Below, piece by piece: positions 8,252-15,450 of a stretch of DNA of 64,000 bases. Made by a program: the position numbers and the translations under genes. The notes below the pieces were generated by a model that saw only the letters and a list, made by a program, of their open reading frames with translations, was not told where the DNA came from and made no database searches. The DNA is from Verrucomicrobium sp. BvORR106. GTDB lineage: Bacteria; Verrucomicrobiota; Verrucomicrobiia; Verrucomicrobiales; Verrucomicrobiaceae. How positions within the stretch are numbered: the stretch's first letter is position 1; each line of letters opens with the position of its first letter. The stretch covers positions 62,001-126,000 of the forward strand of contig NZ_BATR01000130.1 in the NCBI RefSeq assembly GCF_000739655.1, given 5' to 3'.

Positions 8252-8575
8252 TCAGGTTGTTTCCGGAACCAAGCGGAGGCCGCCCTCGCGAGCTGCGAAG
8301 CGGTCAAGGTGGCTGTCAATCGCGCCCCAGTAGGCGTCGAGCTGGGTGAGCGTGAACGCTGTGAGCTGGACGTCAAGCCGGGACTCTGTCGCGCGGAGGA
8401 TCGCGATGGCATCCTCTGGATAGTCGGGGTCATCATCTTCTTTTGGAAAGACGACCTTGGCACCTTCGTCATCGAGTTGGATGGCGAACTTGCGCGCCCA
8501 ATGCCTGCAGAGCGTATCGATGTAGCGCCGACCGTTTTGGACCTCGGCCGAGCCGTTGCGTGTGAGAGGTGTCAT
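8252..8575 (-). CDS. DUF2218 domain protein
   Basis: This is a protein of 107 residues matching the DUF2218 pattern: a residue run like YIDTLCRHWARKF near residue 18, an acidic middle, and a C-terminal helix DSHLDRFAAREG. The family is small, cytoplasmic and of unknown function; in other bacteria it is often found next to transport or iron-related genes. I chose the ATG at 8575, just after the flavin monooxygenase stop (26 bases apart), because upstream in-frame starts would overlap that gene and add residues unlike the family. The middle is unusually acidic (KEDDDPDYPED). Confidence 0.75.
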   Translation of the reverse strand: MTPLTRNGSAEVQNGRRYIDTLCRHWARKFAIQLDDEGAKVVFPKEDDDPDYPEDAIAILRATESRLDVQLTAFTLTQLDAYWGAIDSHLDRFAAREGGLRLVPETT

Positions 8576-8601
8576 GTGCTGGAGATTTCCTGAGGCTGTC
8601 A

Positions 8602-10308
8602 CTAGGGCATCATATGTTTTGGATGCACCGATGTGGGCATCATCCGCAGCACCGACATGTGGTAGCACATGTTCCCACGGTCCTCGACGGGCTCAGAATA
8701 CAGGTCAGCCAGGGCCGCCTTGGGGAAGCTGTGCGGCCCCACGATGCGATAGGCTGAGGGGTTGAAGCTTCCGAACCAGACCTGGACAAACAACTTGGGG
8801 TTGAGGAACAACTTGCGAAGCGGCAAGAGGCAGCCGATCTCCCGCGCGAGCGCATCAAGGTATAGAACTTGGGAAGGGTGGGATTCTGTGTGCCGGGGGC
8901 TTAGCTCGGTCCAGTACTCCTCCCAGCTCTTCTCCTCGGCAATAATCTCGGAAAGGTTTTTAGGCGGCTGCAGCTTCCCGCTGAGCACCCGTGCGAAGTA
9001 ACGGGCCTGCATTTCCGCGCAGATCGGGATGCCGCCCGAGAACGGACGAAGGAAGCCGATGAAGGCGACCTTGCCATCATGACCGGGATGCAGGAAGTGC
9101 CGGTAGAGGTTGCGGACGTTGCCTTCTTCGATGCTCAGGTCACCCAACGTCAGATCGCGCTCGTAGCCAGTGCACAGCACCACCGCGTCGTACTCGGCTG
9201 AGGCACCGTCCTTGAAGTGGACAGTGGCCCCCTCGGAACCGGCCAGCCCGGTGTCATTCACCACCACCTTGCCGTTCACAATGCTCGGGATGAAGCTGAC
9301 GTTCTTGCAGAAGATGCCGCGGGGGCTCCAGCTGCCTTCCGGGTGGGACTTCTCGTTCCACTGCTTGATCAGGTCCCAGTTCGCTTTCTCCTCCTCACAG
9401 CCCACGTCCATCTTGTAGGGCACCATGGGCTCACCCAGCAGGTTGACGTCCGCGTAGGTACGCGGTTTGATCCGCTCACGCAGCGCCTGCATGATACCCC
9501 CAATCGACGAGATCAGCCCCAGGCCCACGGACACGGCACCGAATGCCGTCTTGGCCAGCCGGCTACCGCCCCAGAAAGTCTTGTAAGGCACCGGGCGTTT
9601 AGTGGCGCGATCGTACATCTCATGGTGATGCGCGCGCACGGTGCGGCTGTCGGTGCTGCGGTGATCATCCACGATCCTCGCCAGCAGGAAAGTATAGGAA
9701 CGAATGGCCAGGGTGGTCTTGGCGGCGGTCTCGCCGATCTCCCTCACGATGTCGGCCCCGGACTCGGCCAGACCGACGATCAGTACACGTTTCCCACGGA
9801 AGCGCTCGGCGTTGCGATACCCCGCGGAGTGCACGATCTCGCCGGTGAAGTTGGCCAACTCCGGGAACTGGCGTTGGGGCGTCTTGAATGGGCCAGAGCA
9901 CATCGCAACCGCGTCAAAGTTCTCACTGGACTCGACTCCGTGGCAACGGGATGTGACGACATAACCTTGCGCGGTCTTCTTCACATCAGTGACCTCCGTG
10001 TGGGAGCGAATGCTGCCCAAAAGACCAAAGCGGTTGGCGTATTCGGTCAGGTAATCGAAGTACTCCTGCCGGGAATAGAATTTGCGGCCGCCCTTGAAGG
10101 GAAAGTCCGAGAAGGCCATCAACCGCATGGAGATGGTCAGCTTCAGGTGATCGAACGCCTTCGTCTTCGTGCCGTCGTCCCCATCACGGAGCCAGATCCC
10201 GCCGAGGCCGGAGTTCTTGTCGTAGCAAACGACCTCGTGTCCCTCATCGCGTAGCTGTTTGACCGTAGTCAGTCCACACGGACCTGCTCCAACAACACAA
10301 ACTCTCAT
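8602..10308 (-). CDS. Flavin-containing monooxygenase
   Basis: The 568-residue protein has the class B flavoprotein monooxygenase layout. GAGPCG at residues 7-12 is the FAD Rossmann loop, GLGGIW follows, FTGEIVHSAGY near residue 153 is the FMO identifying motif (FxGxxxHxxxY), and GLAESGADIV near 178 is the NADPH-binding loop. Such enzymes insert one oxygen atom at a nitrogen, sulphur or ketone using NADPH and O2. The substrate is unknown. It leads a probable three-gene minus-strand set with DUF2218 and the antiporter. The AT-rich region upstream (10309-10430) with ATCGAT-type repeats is the likely promoter. Confidence 0.9.
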   Translation of the reverse strand: MRVCVVGAGPCGLTTVKQLRDEGHEVVCYDKNSGLGGIWLRDGDDGTKTKAFDHLKLTISMRLMAFSDFPFKGGRKFYSRQEYFDYLTEYANRFGLLGSIRSHTEVTDVKKTAQGYVVTSRCHGVESSENFDAVAMCSGPFKTPQRQFPELANFTGEIVHSAGYRNAERFRGKRVLIVGLAESGADIVREIGETAAKTTLAIRSYTFLLARIVDDHRSTDSRTVRAHHHEMYDRATKRPVPYKTFWGGSRLAKTAFGAVSVGLGLISSIGGIMQALRERIKPRTYADVNLLGEPMVPYKMDVGCEEEKANWDLIKQWNEKSHPEGSWSPRGIFCKNVSFIPSIVNGKVVVNDTGLAGSEGATVHFKDGASAEYDAVVLCTGYERDLTLGDLSIEEGNVRNLYRHFLHPGHDGKVAFIGFLRPFSGGIPICAEMQARYFARVLSGKLQPPKNLSEIIAEEKSWEEYWTELSPRHTESHPSQVLYLDALAREIGCLLPLRKLFLNPKLFVQVWFGSFNPSAYRIVGPHSFPKAALADLYSEPVEDRGNMCYHMSVLRMMPTSVHPKHMMP

Positions 10309-10701
10309 CTACGAAATCTCCTTCTTTTATGTTTGGTGGTTCTTGCGATGCCATCGCCGATCGATCGTTTCGATTGCATGTGGCAGTTTTTCGAATCGAT
10401 CATCTGATATTGAGATTCATTAGCTATGTCAACATCAGAAAATGTGCTGGATTTGTTATAGCCCGTTTGGCAACTGCGGAACTTCGAACGGCAATGCGTT
10501 CAAGATGAGATCGACAGCCTGGCCTTCGGCAATCAGGGATGGTGGCCGTTGTTTCATCGAATGGGCTGATTCTCATCAGGGCGCTGCGCGTCGGAGCCAA
10601 TCGCGGTGTTCCCGCTTGTGATGGATTTGTTTTCGATGCTCCACTAATCGAGCACCGCCTGGCCGGGTTCGCCCGCAATGCAATGCTTTCACCTGCCTGC
10701 C
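10309..10701. other. Intergenic region with probable flavin monooxygenase promoter
   Basis: There is no recognisable gene. The half nearest the monooxygenase is AT-rich and contains GATCGATCG (10359-10367) facing GAATCGATC (10393-10401), a possible operator. The half nearest the metallophosphoesterase stop is GC-rich. It has open frames on both strands (for example 10424-10678 minus) that show no family resemblance. Confidence 0.4.
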
Positions 10702-11418
10702 CTAATACACCACCGTCTCCGCCCCTTCACTGCTGCACCAGCGCACGGTCCGGTTCTCCAGATCCACCCAGAGATGCGGTGGCGTGGAAGACATCTCGTA
10801 ACCTGCATTGAAGGCAAGTGCCGGCCCCACCCTGGCCTGCCAGGCCCCTTCTGCCTGAAACGGTGCTTGGTGGACGTGACCGCAGAATACCAGATCAGGC
10901 TTTAATTCCTCGATCCATCCCTGCAGTTCAGGAGAGCCAAAATGCACCTTGCCCGTCCAGCTCAGCGGCGTGGGTTCCGGCGGGCCATGATGGACCCAGA
11001 TCCACGTACCCTGCCGATTTGCATTCGCTTGGCGCAACTTGGCAAGCGCCGCCTCTTGTTGATCGGGATGCAGAGTCCAAGGGCAGATGCTCACGGTCAC
11101 GTCCTGTAGAGTCACCGTATCACCATCCACCTCAATCCCCGAGTCACGCAGATCCTGCATCCACGCGGCCGCATACGGAGCACCTTCTTCCGGCTGATCC
11201 ACATCGTGGTTGCCGGAAGAGGCCAGCACCCGGGTCTCCCGCACGAGTCTGGAGAGGTACTTCTCCACCACCTGACTCTGCACATCCACACTGACGTACG
11301 AGCCGATGTCCAGAAAATCACCCGCGAGGACCATAGCGTCCACCTCAGCCACCTGGCGCAGCAGCCAGTCGAACTGCTTCAGATTGTAATGCAGATCCGC
11401 GGTAACAAGAAGCTTCAT
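10702..11418 (-). CDS. Calcineurin-like metallophosphoesterase
   Basis: The protein has 238 residues with the full set of calcineurin-fold metal motifs in order: DLHYN (residues 8-12), LAGDFLD (near 33, GDxxD), SGNHD (near 71, GNHD), WVHHGPP (near 150) and FCGHVH (near 190). Members hydrolyse phosphomonoesters or diesters with a dinuclear metal centre. I chose the ATG at 11418 because MKLLVTADLH is the standard family start; an ATG 15 bases upstream adds a short extension. It is divergent from a methyltransferase at 11533, and about 115 bases separate them for two promoters. The substrate is unknown. Confidence 0.85.
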   Translation of the reverse strand: MKLLVTADLHYNLKQFDWLLRQVAEVDAMVLAGDFLDIGSYVSVDVQSQVVEKYLSRLVRETRVLASSGNHDVDQPEEGAPYAAAWMQDLRDSGIEVDGDTVTLQDVTVSICPWTLHPDQQEAALAKLRQANANRQGTWIWVHHGPPEPTPLSWTGKVHFGSPELQGWIEELKPDLVFCGHVHQAPFQAEGAWQARVGPALAFNAGYEMSSTPPHLWVDLENRTVRWCSSEGAETVVY

Positions 11419-11532
11419 GCGGTGGCAGGGCACAGGTGTAGATCAACTTCCTACCAGATCAAGACCGCATGAGCCAATCTTCATTGACATTGCAGCAGAC
11501 TGGCTTCTGCTGGAAAGCTCAATTTCCCAGGA

Positions 11533-12423
11533 ATGAAGTCTGCCAGCACGTCCCCTCCTCCGCACCAGTTGCTCACCGCCCAGTGGCCCGCCTACCGGTT
11601 GCTGGACACGGGGGCAGGCAGAAAGCTGGAGCAATGGGGCTCCCACATCATTCAAAGGGATGAACCCAAGGCCTGGTGGAAACCCACCCTGCCCAAGTCA
11701 GAGTGGCAGAAAGCCATCAACCAACTGGATGCGAAGACGGGCGTCACAGTCGGCGGGAAGGAAACCTCCTGGACCCTGCCGCTTCAGGATCTGCAGGTTC
11801 GTCTCCGGCTCACTCCCGGCTCTCGCCATGTGGGTGCGTTTCCGGAGATGGCCCCCCAGTGGCTCTGGCTTCAGCAGAAGATCCGGGCCATGAGAGATCC
11901 CAAACCCAAGGTGCTGAACCTCTTCGGCTACACAGGCATCGCCTCCGTGATGGCCGCGGCCGCCGGGGCAGAGGTGGTGCATGTGGATGCCTCCAGGCCG
12001 TCTCTAGACTGGGCGAGGGAAAACCTTGAACTGAATCCCAAGACCGCCCACAGCAGCACCGTCCGGTGGATGCTGGATGACGCCTTCGCCTTCGTGCAAC
12101 GGGAAGTGCGCCGCGGGAACCAGTACGCCGGGATCCTGCTCGACCCTCCCAGCTATGGCAAGGGACCCAAGGGCCAGATCTGGAAGGCCGAAGAGCAACT
12201 GCACGAGCTCCTCACCACCTGCAAGGCCCTCCTGCGGGAGAAGAATGCCCTTTTCATCCTGACTCTGTATAACCTCTCCATCTCCGCCTACTCCGTGCAC
12301 AATCTGTTGCGACAGGTCTTTGCCCTCCCCTCTCCTGATATCGAGATTGGCGAACTCAGCCTGGTGGATGAAGCGGCCGGCAATGTGCTGTCACTGGCCA
12401 ACTACGGTCGCTTTGCCCGCTGA
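11533..12423 (+). CDS. Class I SAM-dependent methyltransferase, RlmI/RlmK-like
   Basis: The protein has 296 residues. The SAM-binding core begins at VLNLFGYTGIASV (about residue 128), followed by VDASRPSLDWARENL and the catalytic-type motif ILLDPPSYGKGP near residue 202. The DPPSYG form and overall order match the RlmI/RlmK branch of 23S rRNA cytosine-5 or guanine methyltransferases. The N-terminal 60 residues could be a degenerate PUA-like part, shorter than in E. coli RlmI. An rRNA substrate is inferred from the family. The gene ends 11 bases from the convergent threonine aldolase. Confidence 0.8.
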   Translation: MKSASTSPPPHQLLTAQWPAYRLLDTGAGRKLEQWGSHIIQRDEPKAWWKPTLPKSEWQKAINQLDAKTGVTVGGKETSWTLPLQDLQVRLRLTPGSRHVGAFPEMAPQWLWLQQKIRAMRDPKPKVLNLFGYTGIASVMAAAAGAEVVHVDASRPSLDWARENLELNPKTAHSSTVRWMLDDAFAFVQREVRRGNQYAGILLDPPSYGKGPKGQIWKAEEQLHELLTTCKALLREKNALFILTLYNLSISAYSVHNLLRQVFALPSPDIEIGELSLVDEAAGNVLSLANYGRFAR

Positions 12424-12434
12424 GGCTGCCGGCA

Positions 12435-13457
12435 TCAGGCCGCATCGCGCAACACTGCCTCGACTTCTGCCGCCGTGGTCTTCCACGAGCACATGAACCG
12501 CGCTCCGCCACCGATGAAGCTGTAGTACTTCCATCCGGCCTTCTTGAGCTTCTGATCCACCGCCTCTGGCAGCTTGGCGAACACAGCATTCGCCTCCACC
12601 GGGTGGAGAATCTGCACCCCTTCAATCTTCCGCAGCCCTTCCGCCAGCGTCTGGGCATGCCCATTGGCTTGCCGCCCATAGTTCAACCAGACCCCGCCCT
12701 TGATCAGGCGACGCCATTGGGCAGAGATGAATCTCATCTTGCTGGCCAGCTGCCCGGCCTGCTTGCAGCGCCACGCAAAGTCACGGCTCAGGTTCTTGTC
12801 GAAGAAGACCACCGCCTCCGTCATCGCCATGCCGTTCTTAGTGCCGCCAAAGCACAGCACGTCCACTCCCGCCCGCCAGGTGACGTCGGCCGGGGCACAG
12901 TTCAAAGACGCCACTGCGTTGGAGAATCGCGCGCCATCCATGTGAATGGACACCCCCTTGCTGCGAGTGACGCCCCATAGTTCCTTCAGTTCCTCCTGCC
13001 GGTACACTGTGCCAAACTCGGTGCTCTGGCTGACACTGAGCGCCCTCGCCTTGGGATAGTGCAAATCCTGCCGGTGGGTGATGAGCCGGGACACGTCAGC
13101 GGGGTGACACTTCCCCATTTCACCCTGGGCCAGGAGGATCTTCGACCCGTTGGAGAAGAACTCCGGAGCCCCGCATTCGTCGGTTTCCACGTGGGCAACC
13201 TGATGGGCGATCACGCTGTGGTAGCTCTGGCAAAGAGAGGCCAGAGAGAGCGAGTTCGCGGCCGTGCCAGTGAAAACGAAGTACACGTCGCAGTCCGTCT
13301 CAAACAGTTCACGGAAAGCATCGCAGGCCTCCCGGGTCAGGTGATCGTCCCCATACGATGGCTGATGCCCTTCATTAGCCTCTTGGAGCGCTTCCCAAGC
13401 CTCGGGACAAATTCCTGCGGTGTTGTCACTCGCAAACTGGCATCCTGGTACGATCAT
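12435..13457 (-). CDS. Low-specificity L-threonine aldolase (PLP-dependent beta-eliminating lyase)
   Basis: The protein has 340 residues of the aldolase fold type I family that cleaves threonine or allo-threonine to glycine and acetaldehyde. The sequence begins FASDNTAGICPEAWEAL and shows PSYGDD near residue 32, SIHMDGARF (the PLP-nitrogen aspartate) near 180 and FGGTKNGM near 205 with the lysine that forms the Schiff base. The start at 13457 fits the family N-terminus. It lies only 6 bases from the divergent start of the ADP-ribosylglycohydrolase gene, so the ribosome-binding region of each gene falls within the other's coding sequence. Confidence 0.88.
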   Translation of the reverse strand: MIVPGCQFASDNTAGICPEAWEALQEANEGHQPSYGDDHLTREACDAFRELFETDCDVYFVFTGTAANSLSLASLCQSYHSVIAHQVAHVETDECGAPEFFSNGSKILLAQGEMGKCHPADVSRLITHRQDLHYPKARALSVSQSTEFGTVYRQEELKELWGVTRSKGVSIHMDGARFSNAVASLNCAPADVTWRAGVDVLCFGGTKNGMAMTEAVVFFDKNLSRDFAWRCKQAGQLASKMRFISAQWRRLIKGGVWLNYGRQANGHAQTLAEGLRKIEGVQILHPVEANAVFAKLPEAVDQKLKKAGWKYYSFIGGGARFMCSWKTTAAEVEAVLRDAA

Positions 13458-13463
13458 AAGAAC

Positions 13464-14432
13464 ATGATGGAGAAGACGCCAGGGTTGGAAAGTCAAATTG
13501 CGGGCTCCTTGTGGGGAGCCGTGGTGGGAGACGCCTTGGGAGTACCGGTTGAGTTCCGCAGCCGTGCAGAACTGGCCCTGCATCCGGTCGTGACCATGAC
13601 GGGCAATGGTACCCACCATCAGCCCCCCGGCACCTGGTCGGACGATTCCTCCCTGATCTTCTGCACGCTGGAGTCGCTCCTGGAATGCAATCATCTGGTG
13701 GCCCAGGACATGGCGGAACGCTTCCTGCGCTGGCTGCGCCGCGGCTACTGGACGCCCTACGGGGAAGTGTTTGATCTGGGCATTGCCACCCGTCAGGCCC
13801 TGGCGCGGTTTGCCGAGGGGCGCCCTCTCGCCCGCTGTGGTGGCCGGGAGGAGTTCGACAACGGGAACGGCTCACTCATGCGCCTGACCCCCGTCTCACT
13901 CTGGGTGTGCAATACCACTCCAGAGGAAGCCATCGCCTCCTCGCATCTGGCCTCGATCATCACCCACGCCCACCTGCGCTCTCAGCTGGTTTGCGGATTT
14001 TTCACCCTGATGGTGCGGGGCCTCTACCAGCAACTCTCGCCTCTCGAAGCCCTCAAGCAGGCCTGGTCACAGGCCGAGGCGCTCTACTCCACGGACGAGG
14101 AGTTTCACAAGGAGTGGCCCGCTCTGCACCAGATGCATCCCGATGTGCTTCCGCAGATGGGCGAGGCGGAGGTGCCCAGCAGCGGCTACTGCGTGCACAC
14201 CCTAGAGGCGGCGGTCTGGACGCTGCTCAAGAGTCAGAGTTTTGAGGAATGCGTCCTGCACGCCGTGAACTTGGGGGAAGACACGGACACCACCGGCTGC
14301 GTAGCGGGTGCCCTGGCGGGACTGGTTTACGGCGTAGAATCCATCCCACCGGCTTGGACCCAGGCGCTGGCAAGACACGAAGATGTCACAGAAATCATCG
14401 GTAAGTTCACCCAAAGGATAGCCCAGCGTTGA
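13464..14432 (+). CDS. ADP-ribosylglycohydrolase family protein
   Basis: The protein has 322 residues. The opening IAGSLWGAVVGDALGVPVEF is the typical family N-terminus. TWSDDSSL near residue 55 and NLGEDTDTTG near 270 are the two acidic clusters that hold the two magnesium ions, and NGNGSLMR lies between them. The family removes ADP-ribose from proteins or small molecules, or acts as DraG on nitrogenase reductase; no nitrogenase context exists here. The start could be 13464 or 13467 (two ATG in tandem). It is divergent from threonine aldolase with a 6-base gap. Confidence 0.85.
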   Translation: MMEKTPGLESQIAGSLWGAVVGDALGVPVEFRSRAELALHPVVTMTGNGTHHQPPGTWSDDSSLIFCTLESLLECNHLVAQDMAERFLRWLRRGYWTPYGEVFDLGIATRQALARFAEGRPLARCGGREEFDNGNGSLMRLTPVSLWVCNTTPEEAIASSHLASIITHAHLRSQLVCGFFTLMVRGLYQQLSPLEALKQAWSQAEALYSTDEEFHKEWPALHQMHPDVLPQMGEAEVPSSGYCVHTLEAAVWTLLKSQSFEECVLHAVNLGEDTDTTGCVAGALAGLVYGVESIPPAWTQALARHEDVTEIIGKFTQRIAQR

Positions 14433-14487
14433 CGAATCCATTTGCGCCCGTCATTCCCCATGACACACTCCGGAGAAACGAACCCTT

Positions 14488-14982
14488 ATGCGCTGCCCCA
14501 AGTGCGGAACTCTCGAAGACAAAGTCATCGATTCGCGTGAAGCGAAAGATGGTAGCTCGGTGCGCCGTCGCAGGGAGTGTCTTTCCTGCAACCATCGCTT
14601 CACCACCTATGAGCAGGTGGAGCACGAAGAATTGCGGGTCATCAAGCGCAACGAATCGCGACAGCCTTTCAGCCGGGACAAGCTGATCGACAGCATGAAG
14701 AAGGCCTGCGGTAAGCGACCCGTCGGCATTGAGCTGCTGGAGCACGCCGCCGACGGTATCATCACGGAGATCAGCGCCGCCGGTTACCGTGAGGTCCCCT
14801 CCCGCGTGCTTGGCGTGAAGGTGATGCAGCACCTGGAGGCCATCGACCACATCTCCTACGTGCGGTATGCCTCCATCTACCGCGAGTTCCAGGAACTGGG
14901 TGAGTTCATCAGTGAAATCAACTCCCTGGAAACCCGGGTGCCACGTGACGTGAAGCAACCGGAGCTCTTCCGCAAAATGTAG
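14488..14982 (+). CDS. nrdR: Transcriptional repressor NrdR
   Basis: The protein has 164 residues. The N-terminal zinc ribbon is complete: CPKCG at residues 3-7 and CLSCNHRFTTYE near 31. It is followed by an ATP-cone domain (about 49-139) starting VIKRNESRQPFSRDKL and including YVRYASIYREF. NrdR binds NrdR boxes upstream of ribonucleotide reductase genes and senses ATP/dATP. Length and order are standard apart from a slightly long C-terminal tail. The HIT protein gene follows within about 27 bases, suggesting an operon. Confidence 0.96.
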   Translation: MRCPKCGTLEDKVIDSREAKDGSSVRRRRECLSCNHRFTTYEQVEHEELRVIKRNESRQPFSRDKLIDSMKKACGKRPVGIELLEHAADGIITEISAAGYREVPSRVLGVKVMQHLEAIDHISYVRYASIYREFQELGEFISEINSLETRVPRDVKQPELFRKM

Positions 14983-15009
14983 GTGCGAGACCGTCCCTTC
15001 CCTGCTCCA

Positions 15010-15363
15010 ATGGCAGACATGACGCTGTTCCAAAAGATTCTGGCCCGCGAGATTCCCGCCACCATCATCTACGAAGACGACGACTGCTTCGCGATCAAGG
15101 ACATCAACCCTCAGGCACCCGTCCATGTGCTGGTGATCCCCAAGACGGTCATTCCCCGTGTGGGTGACGCCGTCCCAGCGGATCAGGCCACGCTGGGAGC
15201 CCTACTCCTTGCCGCTGGCAAGATCGCCGCCCAGCTGGGCGTCAATCCCACAGACAAGGGTTTCCGTCTGGTGATCAACCACGGGCGCGACGCTGGAGAG
15301 ACCGTGCCCCACATGCATGTCCACCTGCTGGCGGGCCGCGATCTGACCTGGCCTCCCGGTTAA
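15010..15363 (+). CDS. HIT family protein (HinT-like nucleoside phosphoramidase)
   Basis: The protein has 117 residues with the histidine-triad motif HMHVHLL near the C-terminus. The flow LFQKILAREIPATIIYEDDDCFAIKDINPQAP is typical of HinT/PKCI-like proteins that hydrolyse nucleoside 5'-phosphoramidates. I preferred ATG 15010. A GTG directly abutting the NrdR stop (14983) or an ATG at 15019 are alternatives. A strong intrinsic terminator follows at 15400. Confidence 0.93.
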   Translation: MADMTLFQKILAREIPATIIYEDDDCFAIKDINPQAPVHVLVIPKTVIPRVGDAVPADQATLGALLLAAGKIAAQLGVNPTDKGFRLVINHGRDAGETVPHMHVHLLAGRDLTWPPG

Positions 15364-15399
15364 TAGGCGGCGGTTCAGGAGACTATCCACTGCACAAAA

Positions 15400-15432
15400 A
15401 AGGGCGGTCGTGAAGACCGCCCTTTCTTATTG
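15400..15432. terminator. Bidirectional intrinsic terminator
   Basis: AAAGGGCGGTC (15400-15410) and GACCGCCCTTT (15416-15426) form a perfect 11-bp stem with a GTGAA loop, with an A-run before and T-rich bases after. It lies between the convergent HIT and cstA genes and can serve both. Confidence 0.88.
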
Positions 15433-15450
15433 GAACTCAGTTCAGCGCGC

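Noticed and set aside
10424-10678. Short open frames between the monooxygenase and phosphoesterase genes
   Set aside because: No recognisable family, no ribosome-binding site, and overlapping frames on both strands.
13059-13463. N-terminal extension of the ADP-ribosylglycohydrolase frame
   Set aside because: It is antisense to threonine aldolase; the family N-terminus begins right after the ATG at 13464.
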